64,000 nucleotides of DNA, from the NCBI RefSeq assembly GCF_032051675.1, contig NZ_CP116968.1, positions 930,001 through 994,000 on the forward strand, in the 5' to 3' direction. Source of the DNA: Candidatus Nitrospira neomarina. Lineage in GTDB: Bacteria; Nitrospirota; Nitrospiria; Nitrospirales; UBA8639. A program made the position numbers and the translations under genes. Under the pieces are notes generated by a model. That model was not told the DNA's origin. It saw only the letters and a list, made by a program, of their open reading frames with translations, and did no database searches. Shown piece by piece: positions 1 through 8,249 of the stretch (within the stretch, counting starts at the first letter, position 1; each line of letters opens with the position of its first letter).

Positions 1-20
1 CTTCCAATCCCATCATGTAA

Positions 21-215
21 GCCCTTAACCATACCACGCCAACCCTGCGTCGGTTCACCTTCCATACACACCTGCGGAATGAGTACCTCGTGCTGGTCCC
101 CCTTCTGCAGTTCTGTGCCCAGGATCTTGCGGAATTTCAGGACCTGGACATGACACAAAAATTGGGCGTTCTCGCCAAGATCCAATCTACCCTCGAGTCG
201 GGCGGTCCCGACTGA
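21..215 (+). pseudogene. possible C-terminal remnant of an unknown gene
   Basis: An open frame runs from just after a TAA at 18-20 to a TGA at 213-215 and reads as ordinary protein (…HLRNEYLVLVPLLQF…AKIQSTLESGGPD). It has no start codon with a ribosome binding site. The previous stop lies immediately upstream, so if it was ever coding it is now a decayed tail. I do not recognise the family. The neighbourhood contains other scars, which fits a decaying region, but the call rests only on protein-like composition. Confidence 0.25.
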
Positions 216-538
216 TACGCGGCTAAGTTCATCGTTGACTCTTCCATGACACAAGGACGTCTCCTTGAGTTGGTAGACAAGCCTTTGCGGGACTCTCCGG
301 ATATCTGAAGCTTCGATAGAGAAGCGTAGCGAGGGACGAGGCAAGATATGTAGTAAGCCAAACTACTTGTGTTGTCCAGAATGAAAGCTCGCCGATTTCA
401 AGTTGAGTGAGACTAAGCCGGCTGCGGAAAGAATTTCCCCCATGTGAGCAATTTGGAACAGACGGCGAGCGGTCGCTGGTTTATCATGCAAGTGATTGCC
501 ATGGAATCCGTGGCAGAGCGAACGTGGCTGGTTTAACA

Positions 539-721
539 ATGAATAAATCTTTGGAGGCCTACGACAGAACCCTAATGACGATTATGTTCAAGCAATGTTA
601 TCGCTGTCGGCTCATCTATGACCACGAGGAAGCCCCAACGCCATCAGGCAATATCAGTCATGGGCTCTGCGGGCGTTGCCTTCCAAAAGAAAGGGAACGC
701 CTTGGTCTCCAGATCAAGTAG
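539..721 (+). CDS. small zinc-finger-like protein (two CxxC pairs)
   Basis: A 60-residue reading frame with a CYRC pair, an S-H-G-L-C-G-R-C segment and a basic C-terminus (KERERLGLQIK). The spacing resembles the small zinc-binding module with an S-H-G-x-C-x-x-C ending that is often attached to PAS or receiver proteins, here as a free-standing unit. The frame is open further upstream to 407. I use the ATG at 539 because the residues before it look non-coding, but no good Shine-Dalgarno precedes it and an ATG at 575 is also possible. The function is unknown; metal binding is inferred from the cysteines only. Confidence 0.4.
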   Translation: MNKSLEAYDRTLMTIMFKQCYRCRLIYDHEEAPTPSGNISHGLCGRCLPKERERLGLQIK

Positions 722-834
722 GAGTTGGGTTTGCCCTTAGGTCTCTCATAAGAAGCAACCATGGAGCTGATGCACCCAACGCACGCTTCTCGGATCACCG
801 AGCACAGTTGACGGGACATGAAATCTGCGATCTG

Positions 835-854
835 TGTGCAATATTGACCAGACG
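835..854 (+). promoter_or_regulatory. repeated 20-bp motif, copy A
   Basis: TGTGCAATATTGACCAGACG. It matches copy B (2907-2926) at 18 of 20 positions and shares the core GCAAtATTGACCAGAC with copy C (5104-5123). It lies 124 bases before the start of the secreted protein at 979. TTGACC could act as a -35 element, but no convincing -10 sits 16-18 bases downstream. It could be an operator, an alternative-sigma promoter or part of a decayed mobile repeat. Confidence 0.55.
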
Positions 855-978
855 ACACATCATGTAGGTGTTAACGTTAAGAAGTTCGGGAAGGAGAATT
901 ATTTACCAAGCAGAACATGTTCTGCTTGCGCATGAGGTGCTTGAGGCGCCGATGCATGCATTTCAAAGGAGGTTCGTG

Positions 979-1404
979 ATGAACGTCTGTAAAGTACTTG
1001 GTGGAGTCGCATGTGTGAGTTTGTTGCTGGGAACGGGAGCCTTGGCTGAGATGGTGGGGGGTGAGCCTGGAACATCGATCAATCCCAAAGAGAATGTGCC
1101 AAATGAGATTCAACGATCCACTCCGAGTGGAGGAGACTTTGGAAAGAGCGGCTCAGGTCCCGGTGATCGAAGTGACGCCCTATCAGGCATGGAAAGGGAG
1201 AAGGCTGTGGATGTCACTGAACAAGGGTTGGAACAAAACGCCGAAAAGACTCATGAGGGTGGAGCCGCGGTGGCCGCCGAAGAACTTCAAGAGAAGGGCG
1301 ATCAATCAGACAAAGATATTGCTGCTCAAAGCTCTCATAAAGACATGAAGAAAAAGCTCCCAAAGAAAGAGCTGGAACAGGCCGATCCTTCCGTGAAGGA
1401 GTAA
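979..1404 (+). CDS. small secreted hydrophilic protein, unknown function
   Basis: The product is 141 residues. Residues 1-23 form a clear Sec signal peptide (MNVCKVLGG…GTGALA), and the mature part is low-complexity, rich in Glu, Lys, Ser and Gly, ending in a highly charged KKKLPKKELEQADPSVKE tail. The start is fixed by AAAGGAGG at 965-972, six bases before the ATG; the longer open frame upstream to 868 lacks such a site. No conserved domain is recognised. The likely location is the periplasm, as an intrinsically disordered, stress-type protein. Copy A of the repeated motif lies upstream, and the neighbours (DUF3309, DUF1499, CsbD) are also small envelope or stress proteins. Confidence 0.65.
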   Translation: MNVCKVLGGVACVSLLLGTGALAEMVGGEPGTSINPKENVPNEIQRSTPSGGDFGKSGSGPGDRSDALSGMEREKAVDVTEQGLEQNAEKTHEGGAAVAAEELQEKGDQSDKDIAAQSSHKDMKKKLPKKELEQADPSVKE

Positions 1405-1913
1405 AGCGGGCTGGAAGTCAAAATGAACGCCTACGCCAGCCTGCCTGTCAATCGGGCAGGTTGGGCTATCTGCCGACAATCAGTTGGCGATCCATAAATC
1501 ACCTCCAGGATGCGACATCCCGGCCATTTCGGTTGTGTCAACTAGTGCCAGCACTTCCTCTCAGAATGTAGTCCGAACGCCCTCTTTCCGTGACCTCGGG
1601 GACCTGCTTCAAAAAGTTGGTTGGCGACCGTCCCTCCTCCACACTTCTAACATGTAAAATGGCGTGGGCGCTCCTATGTCGGTGCCCTTCTTGATCCTTT
1701 CTGCCGCGATCCATTCCCCAGTCTCCACTGGTTACCCAAGATTTTGGCTGGAGGCCTGCCATCTCTTTTGTGTTGAACACGGATGGACCCAGGATCCTGA
1801 TTCTTCACCGTGAGCAATAGTGAACAGACAAAAAGAGCTGGGGTTGATAGGGTTCCGGCCGTTCGTGGCATGTATCATACGCAGTTAACCATCATTGGAA
1901 AACGGAGGTGCAC
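1405..1913. other. 509-base gap, no supported gene
   Basis: Short open frames exist on the minus strand (for example 1538-1780), but none has a ribosome binding site or a recognisable product, and two overlap in different frames. A small inverted sequence around 1438-1465 (CAGCCTGCCTGTCAATCGGGCAGGTTGGGC) could be the terminator of the preceding gene, although no T-run follows. Nothing else is supported. Confidence 0.5.
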
Positions 1914-2066
1914 ATGAACACCATACTCCTCGTTATCCTGATCCTACTCCTTCTTGGCGCGTTGCCGACCTGGCCTCATAGTGCGAACTGGGGTTATGGC
2001 CCCAGCGGAGGGTTAGGGTTGGTCCTCTTGATTTTGGTTATTCTGTGGTTGACGGGCCGGCTGTAA
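1914..2066 (+). CDS. DUF3309 family small membrane protein
   Basis: A 50-residue protein reading MNTILLVILILLLLGALPTW, then PHSANWGYGPSGGLG, then a second hydrophobic stretch ending LTGRL. Two membrane segments flank the conserved LGALPTWPHS…WGYGPSG core that defines the DUF3309 family. GGAGG at 1904-1908 sits five bases before the ATG. Members are very common as lone small genes in proteobacterial and Nitrospira genomes, often near stress genes. Their function is not established. Family assignment is confident; the role is unknown. Confidence 0.85.
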   Translation: MNTILLVILILLLLGALPTWPHSANWGYGPSGGLGLVLLILVILWLTGRL

Positions 2067-2348
2067 GGTCTAGGAAACCATCATCCCAACCCGAATGACG
2101 CTCATCCGAGCAGAGGGAGAAGTTTTTTGATTCGGATTTCACGCATGGCGGTGTCGGTTCGGTGGAGCCCAACGAGTCGGTTTTCGGCGGCATCCATATT
2201 TAATCCCGCTAGATTGATTAATTTCGATCAGTATTTGTGGGTGTTCGTGCCAGACTGCATTCCTTTAGATTGGATGGGACCAGTGTTTTGTCGGGCCGAA
2301 ACCTGATTTATCTAGGTGTCTCTCGTCGAATATAAAGGGAATGCTCTC

Positions 2349-2786
2349 ATGACGAAAATGGTTTTGATGTTCTTCTTATTTATGGCCATGATGGCCCATG
2401 GAGCAACAGAAGGGGAATTGCAGATACAGGATCATCGTTTTACCCCGTGCCCAGACAGCCCTAATTGCGTCTCTACACTTAGTGACACTGAGGAGCATGG
2501 CATAGCACCTTATCGCTATGAGAAGACGCTGGCTGAGGCCAAAGCGGTGTTGAAACAGGTTGTCGGTGAATTGAGTCGCACCGAGTTGGTTCAGGAAGAG
2601 GAGGTCTACCTTCATTACGCAGTCCGAAGTTTTCTGTTTCGCTTTGTTGATGATGTCGAATTTCTGTTTGAAGACGCCACAAAGACTATTCATTTCCGGT
2701 CGGCATCACGGGTGGGCTACTCCGATTTGGGTGTCAACCGCAAGCGAATGGAGGAAGTTCGAAGTCTGCTGGAGGGCCGGATCTAG
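2349..2786 (+). CDS. DUF1499 domain secreted protein
   Basis: The product is 145 residues with an N-terminal signal peptide (MTKMVLMFFLFMAMMAHG). The diagnostic CPDSPNCVST motif follows, then a glutamate-rich linker, then RSFLFRFVDDVEFLFED and the closing SASRVGYSDLGVNRKRMEEVR, which together match DUF1499. The ATG at 2349 follows AAAGGGA at 2335-2340 with about eight bases of spacing; an upstream in-frame start at 2316 would add residues that spoil the signal peptide. The function of the family is unknown, though it often sits in envelope or stress contexts. It is transcribed alone. Confidence 0.8.
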   Translation: MTKMVLMFFLFMAMMAHGATEGELQIQDHRFTPCPDSPNCVSTLSDTEEHGIAPYRYEKTLAEAKAVLKQVVGELSRTELVQEEEVYLHYAVRSFLFRFVDDVEFLFEDATKTIHFRSASRVGYSDLGVNRKRMEEVRSLLEGRI

Positions 2787-2906
2787 CCACGTGTGGGCTC
2801 ATGGAAACAATCCTCAACTTCTGGAAGGAAGGGGAAAAACAATTTTTTTCGCCAAATCAGCGTCCCGGCTCGTCATAACGCGACGACACTGTGGTCGTTC
2901 GCCCAG

Positions 2907-2926
2907 TGAGCAATATTGACCAGACA
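2907..2926 (+). promoter_or_regulatory. repeated 20-bp motif, copy B
   Basis: TGAGCAATATTGACCAGACA, the best representative of three copies. It lies 80 bases before the CsbD gene start at 3007. An 8-bp inverted repeat, CACTGTGG at 2887-2894 and CCACAGTG at 2943-2950, brackets it symmetrically, about 12 and 16 bases away. The other two copies lack these exact arms. Confidence 0.6.
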
Positions 2927-3006
2927 TCGTCCAACCTTTCGTCCACAGTGACCCATTACAGGGACCGATGGAGACCGTACCCAGCGATAACGGAAGTGAG
3001 AAACAC

Positions 3007-3234
3007 ATGAACGCAGATCAAATCAAAGGAAAATGGAGGCAGTTCAAAGGTGAACTCAAGCAGCAGTATGGCAAGTTTATCGATGATGCCATGCAGCAGA
3101 TCGAAGGAATTGACGATATGGTCTTCGGTAAGGTGCAAGAGCGGTACGGTGACGGAAAAGATGAATTCATGAAGCGGGAGCAGCAGTGCCGCAACCAGTC
3201 GACGGCTGATGCCACAAAGCAAAAGACACGCTGA
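3007..3234 (+). CDS. CsbD family stress protein
   Basis: The product is 75 residues opening MNADQIKGKWRQFKGELKQQ, followed by D-D-x-x-x-x-I-E-G and V-x-x-R-Y-G-D-G-K-D-E-F, the classic CsbD/YjbJ pattern. The family is a small hydrophilic bacterial general stress protein whose biochemical role is unresolved. The start at 3007 matches the conserved N-terminus; an upstream ATG at 2968 would add 13 non-conserved residues. The C-terminal 15 residues after the CsbD core are basic and look lineage specific. Copy B of the repeated motif lies upstream. Confidence 0.85.
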   Translation: MNADQIKGKWRQFKGELKQQYGKFIDDAMQQIEGIDDMVFGKVQERYGDGKDEFMKREQQCRNQSTADATKQKTR

Positions 3235-3301
3235 CGAAAAATTTTCAAGAAGAGAGATTGATCATCTGCGAGAAAAATTCAATCCAGAAATAGAGAAAAT
3301 C

Positions 3302-3744
3302 ATGAAAATATCCTATCTCATAATAATTTGCACTGTTCTACTTGTCAGCGGGGCCATCAGCATTGGGTCGACGGACATCATTGGCAAGGCCGGTGAGACC
3401 ACACCGATCACTAACGGGTGGATGTTCGCCGAGCGGCAGATTGATGAAGAGACTCCTCATAGACAGCTACGGCTACTCCACAAGATCAATACCGATGCGG
3501 CTTACAAGGCGGCGGAGAACAGTCAACCCTCAATGGAGTCCGACGACAAGGGTGAATCCGTTCAGCCCCGTCGCCTTCATGTCAGCCGTGAACAATTGAC
3601 CATTTTCTCCTTGTATCTACTTTCGATGAAGCCATTAGGGCACGTGTAAGCGAGCGCATGGCGATGAACGCTAATAAGGCTATTCAGACCAAAGCGGAAG
3701 TGGTCTCACTCACGAGCGAGGTCCCGGTTATTCTGATCCGTTGA
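3302..3744 (+). pseudogene. secreted protein, probably frameshifted near its 3' end
   Basis: From the ATG at 3302 the first frame encodes a signal peptide (MKISYLIIICTVLLVSGA) and a hydrophilic domain, and stops at 3649. In the frame one base away, an open stretch from 3592 to 3744 reads STFDEAIRARVSERMAM… and ends EVPVILIR. This looks more protein-like than the first frame's tail and is loosely reminiscent of a BON-type domain start (D-x-x-I-x-x-x-V). A single indel around 3590-3610 would join the two. An intact short protein ending at 3649 remains possible. It lies 67 bases after the CsbD gene and has no strong ribosome binding site. Confidence 0.35.
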
Positions 3745-3917
3745 TCCTAGTGGGCCTGGGCAGCTTGTCGATCTCAGGGGATAGTTCTCACGGAAAAGTG
3801 TCTCAGGGAAAAGAGAAAGACTCACGCATCGGGAAACACATGACCCGTTGAAATCAAAATGGGCGATGCTTCGCAAGTGCATGCCAAACCATTTCTGACA
3901 AAAGGTCTCCTTTTAAA

Positions 3918-4289
3918 GTGATAAAAAAACACATTCTCGTGGTTGATGATGATCCTTCCTTGAGGGCCCTATTCCAGGCTCTCCTGGAAAGTTATGGGTA
4001 CACTAGCGAAACGGCAGCGAATGGCCTGGAAGCGCTGACCAGAATCGCGCAGGCCCCCTTTGACATTGTCCTGCTCGATTACATGATGCCAGGGATCACC
4101 GGCTTGGCGGTCTTACAGTATATGCAACGGCACCATCCGTCCACTCCGGTAATGATGCTGACCGGCCATTCCGAGGGACCGGTGGGCGCCCAGGCGCTCG
4201 CCGCGGGGGCGCGAGTCTGTTTATCCAAACCCTTTAACTGTGCGGAACTGAAAGAGGCCCTGAACTCTATGGTTGAAATGCATGCGTAA
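3918..4289 (+). CDS. single-domain response regulator (CheY-like receiver)
   Basis: A 123-residue stand-alone receiver domain. The acidic pocket is VVDDDPS near residues 8-14, the phospho-acceptor is Asp54 in IVLLDYMMPG, the switch Thr is in MMLTGHS, and the conserved Lys is in CLSKPF. There is no output domain. The start is a GTG at 3918, with AAAGG at 3901-3905, rather far upstream. No kinase is adjacent; the Crp/Fnr regulator follows 66 bases later, so the two may share a transcript. The partner kinase cannot be named; the NtrC-type kinase at 9.6-11.2 kb is the nearest. Confidence 0.85.
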   Translation: MIKKHILVVDDDPSLRALFQALLESYGYTSETAANGLEALTRIAQAPFDIVLLDYMMPGITGLAVLQYMQRHHPSTPVMMLTGHSEGPVGAQALAAGARVCLSKPFNCAELKEALNSMVEMHA

Positions 4290-4355
4290 GACCAGTCGTA
4301 TCCGGGCAGGTGGCTTCACCAGAAGTTGCTCACCCTTGTCACCTTAAGAGGATGT

Positions 4356-5021
4356 ATGGAACCTAAACGAACACCCTCGTTCAATCCCAAAACCTTCCTG
4401 AGGCAAGTCGGGAACGGTAAGACCATTATGTTGTGTAAAAAAAACCGTGTTCTTTTTTCGCAAGGAGAGACGGCGGATGCCGTCTATTACATTCTGGAGG
4501 GAAAAGTCACGCTCACGGTTGTTTCCCAACGCGGCAAAGAGGCCGTTGTGGCGATTCTGGAGCCAGCGACCTTTTTTGGGGAAGCCTGCCTCACGGGGCA
4601 GGTGTTGCGCCTGGAGGCCGCGACCACGGTGGGTGTCGCAAAAATCGTTCGCATTGGCAAAGCGGCCATGGTCCGGGTGCTTCACGACGAACCCACCTTT
4701 TCCGAACTGTTCCTCACGCATCTCCTGGCTCGAAACCTCCGCATCCAAGAGGATCTGGTCGATCAACTCTTCAATTCCAGCGAGAAGCGGCTGGCCCGCG
4801 TGCTGCTTCTCATGGCCCATTTTGGGAAAGAAAGCAAGCCGGAGGCCGTCATTGCGAAATTGAGTCAGGAAACGCTTGCGGAAATGATCGGCACCACGCG
4901 CTCTCGCGTCAGTTTCTTCATGAATAAGTTTCGCAAACTGGGCTTCATTGAATACAACGGCGGATCGAACAAAGAGTTGCACGTGCACAGCTCCCTCCTG
5001 AACGTCGTGCTCCACGACTAA
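4356..5021 (+). CDS. Crp/Fnr family transcriptional regulator
   Basis: The product is 221 residues. An N-terminal cyclic-nucleotide-type beta barrel (residues about 25-130) includes LFSQGETADAVYYILEGKV and FFGEACLTGQ. A long dimerisation helix follows (LLARNLRIQEDLVDQL), then a C-terminal winged helix with the recognition region AEMIGTTRSRVSFFMNKFRKLGFI. There is no cysteine cluster of the FNR oxygen-sensor type. The ATG at 4356 follows AAGAGG; an in-frame start at 4326 adds ten unlikely residues. The effector is unknown. It may control nearby stress genes, but none of the repeated motifs is a clear Crp/Fnr palindrome. Confidence 0.9.
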   Translation: MEPKRTPSFNPKTFLRQVGNGKTIMLCKKNRVLFSQGETADAVYYILEGKVTLTVVSQRGKEAVVAILEPATFFGEACLTGQVLRLEAATTVGVAKIVRIGKAAMVRVLHDEPTFSELFLTHLLARNLRIQEDLVDQLFNSSEKRLARVLLLMAHFGKESKPEAVIAKLSQETLAEMIGTTRSRVSFFMNKFRKLGFIEYNGGSNKELHVHSSLLNVVLHD

Positions 5022-5103
5022 GATTCCTTTTCCCCTTCCACTATGCCGGTTCCGGGGAATTGATCCAGATCGAGTTTTGCCGTATCTCCCCCATCATCAA
5101 TTC

Positions 5104-5123
5104 TGAGCAAAATTGACCAGACA
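5104..5123 (+). promoter_or_regulatory. repeated 20-bp motif, copy C
   Basis: TGAGCAAAATTGACCAGACA, 19 of 20 identical to copy B. It sits in a 389-base gap between the Crp/Fnr gene and the zinc-ribbon gene at 5411, about 290 bases before that start. The following GGTTTTGTCCGGAGGCC loosely resembles a stretch at 2279-2297, upstream of the DUF1499 gene, but that similarity is weak. Apart from this motif the gap holds nothing I can identify. Confidence 0.55.
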
Positions 5124-5410
5124 GGTTTTGTCCGGAGGCCTATTATTCAGGTAAGGGCAGTTTACACAAGCAGACCTCTATCTCCCCCGCTCAAGGAAGG
5201 TGGATTCATCCGCAAGAGGGCCTGCCATGAATTGTCCACCGGTCGTCTAGCCAAAAATGGATCTGCTGTGGGTTGTATCTTTCGCTGAACCATGTCGGCG
5301 GAGGGAGGCGATACCTGGTGTGAGCCGAACATCATTCGGCGATTTTGAGAATAGGCCTGCGGAGGAACAGTTATTTCGTATGGGAGGTCGTGGCTAACCA
5401 GGAGGTCATC

Positions 5411-5632
5411 ATGAATGGTATGAATTGTCCACGTTGCGGGGGATTTCAGATGTTGGACCAGTTTTACGGCCTAGAAAATAATGGATCTGTATGGATGTAT
5501 GATGGCGTGCGGTGCCTCAATTGTGGATCCATCGAAGAGCCCATGAGGGAAAAAAGGGAGGCTATCCCTTCGCTCCGCGCGGAACGGGCCAATCAGCATG
5601 CATTGAGCGTGCGGACAGTGGCAGCTCGATAG
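5411..5632 (+). CDS. small zinc-ribbon protein
   Basis: A 73-residue protein with CPRCGG at residues 6-11 and CLNCGS at about 35-40, a standard two-knuckle zinc ribbon spaced by a W-M-Y-D-G-V-R-C strand. The C-terminal third is basic, alanine-rich and probably disordered. GGAGG at 5401-5405 lies five bases before the ATG, which settles the start. Similar tiny zinc ribbons are scattered in Nitrospira-like genomes without assigned function. It is transcribed alone. Confidence 0.7.
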   Translation: MNGMNCPRCGGFQMLDQFYGLENNGSVWMYDGVRCLNCGSIEEPMREKREAIPSLRAERANQHALSVRTVAAR

Positions 5633-5923
5633 GTAAAAGCGGTCTCTGGCCATCTCGAAATATGGTAACACTGGGGTCATGTTGGTATGGAGCCGTGAAG
5701 GCCCTCAGCGGCCACGTGGCCCTGGGGGGCTGTGGTGAATCCTTCTCGGACCATTTCGCGCGAAGGGAAGATGTGTGAAGAACAAAAATCAATGAGCGAG
5801 TCAAGAATACAAAATACCGTCTGCGCAGGGTGAACTTGGGGAGGGAATGGGAGCAGTGTCATTCTATATAATTTTTTATCATTCATATATTCATTCATTT
5901 TCCTAACAAAGGGGGAATAGGGC

Positions 5924-6556
5924 ATGAGTACCCATTTTCGTCACATATATCGTTTCCTTATGAGGCCGTGGATAGCACGGGCATTCCGCCACTATCTCTT
6001 GCCCGTATCCATTGCAGACGGGGACTTCTGTGAAAGCCGGAGGCAGGGCCATTCCTCCCAGGCTATCCAGCGCCTGTGTGTCGCCATGCTCATGGGCGGG
6101 TTATTAACGGGATGTATTACCGATGCCACAACCGATTTGACCAAAGCTCCGTTTGATGCGTCCACCGAGCTGACTGACGCCTCGACAGATTCGATTACCA
6201 GACTGACCGATGGGACCAGTCAAGCGACAACCGATCTCACCGAGCCCACCAGAGAATTTCTTTCCAGCACGACACCCGGAGCCTGGTTCAATGCAGATGG
6301 CATGCTCAATCCTGACCATAAAAAGATCGCGTTTGTGGTCGTCAACTTTGACAATTTGCAAGAGGACATATCGAGGGGATCTGGAGAATATCTGGTCTCT
6401 CTTTCTGTGTTAATGGGTATCCCACCGGAAACGCGAGACAATTTCTTACAATCCGCGCAACGTCAACATGGCTATATTTTTGATGAAAATCAAACCAGGC
6501 CGGAATCGTTCAGACGTCTGATCAAGACGTTACGCGTGACGTCACCCTACTCGTAA
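5924..6556 (+). CDS. DUF3015-like lipoprotein
   Basis: The product is 210 residues. A lipobox (MLMGGLLTGC) is preceded by about 50 hydrophilic and basic residues if the ATG at 5924 is used; that ATG has a good AAAGGGGG site. The alternative start at 6088 would place the lipobox in the normal position but lacks a strong site. After the lipidated Cys comes a threonine-rich stretch of near-repeats (TTDLT, STELTDASTDS), then a compact domain, SGEYLVSLSVLMGIPPETRDNF…AQRQHGYIF, typical of DUF3015. The family function is unknown; it is probably an envelope protein. Confidence 0.7.
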   Translation: MSTHFRHIYRFLMRPWIARAFRHYLLPVSIADGDFCESRRQGHSSQAIQRLCVAMLMGGLLTGCITDATTDLTKAPFDASTELTDASTDSITRLTDGTSQATTDLTEPTREFLSSTTPGAWFNADGMLNPDHKKIAFVVVNFDNLQEDISRGSGEYLVSLSVLMGIPPETRDNFLQSAQRQHGYIFDENQTRPESFRRLIKTLRVTSPYS

Positions 6557-7063
6557 GGGAAGGCCGGAAAAAAGACGCTATTTTTTATGGGTGGGAAGGT
6601 GGCATTATCGAGCCATCATTGTAGTCACCTAGCTCACTCTTTCATTAAAAGGTTCCCTCGATTATCACCGACAGGTGGTCCATCCAGGCTCATGCGCAAA
6701 TCAACCGGTGAAGCGTTTTTTGGTTCAGGTTCGCATGATTTCATGTGGTCGATCTGAGTTCTCAGCCTGTGCGTGATGAAGTTCGAGGGCCATCGGCACA
6801 ACACTTACTCCATTTCTGGGTATGGCCACAACAATGGCCGACAAGAATGATTCACTGCAGGGTGGTCGGTCAGTCTACTCCCGAACGGTTGCTTCTAGCG
6901 TCGACTAGGTAAAAATCAGATCAAACGCTCGAGAATTCGAACGTGAATGGGCGTCTCAATGACACCGCGATTGAAAGCTATTTCCGCCCCACAGGTCGCA
7001 ATGGATAGAGGGACGGATGATGGCAGGGTTGTTTTTGTGGATTTCTGAAGAGACTCATCTCAC
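6557..7063. other. 507-base gap, mostly unexplained
   Basis: There is no open frame with a ribosome binding site. A fragment at 6913-7008, described separately, resembles a transposase motif. A short plus-strand open frame at 7017-7211 overlaps the end of the minus-strand lipoprotein and is treated as a shadow. Confidence 0.5.
6913..7008 (+). pseudogene. possible transposase scar (IS3-like catalytic segment)
   Basis: A 31-codon open stretch contains NGRLNDTAIESYFR. This resembles the region around the catalytic Glu of IS3-family DDE transposases (typically D-N-A-x-x-E-S-F-F). It starts after a TAA, ends at a TAG and has no start codon. The match is short, so it could be chance. A second, clearer IS3-like fragment lies at 62769-62966. 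Confidence 0.25.
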
Positions 7064-7582
7064 TCAACTTCTAGTTGGTGGATTATCCTCGGCAAAGACG
7101 CACAGGAAGCTATGCTCTCGCGGGACGGGCTCGAGACGGATCCGATGTTTAAACTCGTCACAGGTTTCCCATTCCGCGCCAGGCTCGCCCAATAAATACC
7201 GCAGGCGTTGAGCCACGAGGTCATAGTAAAATCTATTGCGTGGCATGACGGATCCCCCGACCCAATCGGCCTTGACGGACATGTGCAGATACATAGCGTG
7301 TTGGCGTTGGCGAAGGGTGAAGTCCCAATTTTCTGAAATCATAAAAAATCCCGAGTGGACGAGCCGCTCAACCTGGACGGCGTGGTCACTCTTCTGAATC
7401 ACCACCTTGGTGGGATCGGCTAGCATGAATAATTGATGGATGGATTCTACCAGTTGTGGCTGGTCGACGTGTTCAAATGTGACTATCTGGGATTGTCGGA
7501 TGTCTGTGCGGGTGGCGATAGGTCCGGCAAGGCATCCTGACAACAGCCCCCCGAAAAAGAGAATTATGATGAGAGGCCACAT
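7064..7582 (-). CDS. predicted lipoprotein, unknown function
   Basis: The product is 172 residues with a signal sequence ending in a lipobox (LLSGCLAG, Cys near residue 16). The mature part has mixed alpha/beta character with no recognised domain (…VQVERLVHSGFFMISENWDFTLRQRQHAM…). The start at 7582 is chosen because AGGAG lies eight bases upstream and the signal peptide then begins properly; the open frame extends to 7639. The likely location is a membrane-anchored lipoprotein. Transcribed alone, convergent with the DUF3015 gene. Confidence 0.6.
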   Translation of the reverse strand: MWPLIIILFFGGLLSGCLAGPIATRTDIRQSQIVTFEHVDQPQLVESIHQLFMLADPTKVVIQKSDHAVQVERLVHSGFFMISENWDFTLRQRQHAMYLHMSVKADWVGGSVMPRNRFYYDLVAQRLRYLLGEPGAEWETCDEFKHRIRLEPVPREHSFLCVFAEDNPPTRS

Positions 7583-8249
7583 TGTCTGGTCTCCTGTATT
7601 CAACGCTCTACCAATCGTTGTCATGAGGTGCACCGGCATCGCTCTGGACGCTCACCAGTTACGCCGCTCTTCTTTGGCTTCTCAAGTTCATGCGTGCTCG
7701 TGCCGCAAAGGTGTTCGTCCTATACTTGATTGTTGCGGGAGGCGTTGTGATGATAGGCTTTTTACAGAGGCTCGGAGTTGACCTGAGGGAAGACCAGAGC
7801 TGCGAACGGAGACTCAACGCATTCAGCGGGTTTGCCCTGGAGGATTTGAGAGTGTGAGGGCATGGATGTTTTTGAAAATTTCATGATCTATTTTCCCCTC
7901 TCACTGTTGCAATTCCTGTCAGATGTTCACTTAATTGGGTAAGGTCATTTTCAGTACTAGGAATATGTGTTATTGGTGCGTGGAAGTCAATGATATTTTT
8001 TAATTTTCGAAGTGTCAATGCATGTTCCATTAAAAATGTTTTGTTTATGAGACCGTACCCCCGTTTGGCCGGTTGGTAGGCGTCGGACCATGAGGAGACG
8101 AACCCGTTGGCCGACCTGAAAGGTGAAAGTAGCAGGGGGAAACTCTCGTCATATTTTTTTCTGCCTCCCGCCTGTTCTTTTTCCCTAGAGCAGAAGGAAG
8201 AATGGATGCCCAATGATGACTGTCGGATGACGTGGAAGACGGATTGAGG
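7583..8249. other. 667-base gap, no supported gene
   Basis: Open frames on both strands (7440-7781 plus; 7881-8213 and 8045-8344 minus) lack ribosome binding sites, and their translations are low-complexity or antisense-like. It lies downstream of the minus-strand regulator ending at 8250, so part of it is the 3' region of that operon. No clear terminator hairpin is seen. Confidence 0.5.

Noticed and set aside
1538-1871. Minus-strand frames upstream of the DUF3309 gene
   Set aside because: Overlapping alternative frames with low-complexity basic translations and no ribosome binding site.
4344-5015. 223-codon open frame antisense to the Crp/Fnr gene
   Set aside because: Complete overlap with a clear Crp/Fnr gene; its composition mirrors the sense strand and it has no ribosome binding site.
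7575-7595. Reverse-strand GACCAGACAAT before the lipoprotein as another motif copy
   Set aside because: Only 10-11 bases match and they overlap the ribosome binding site region, so the resemblance is probably chance.
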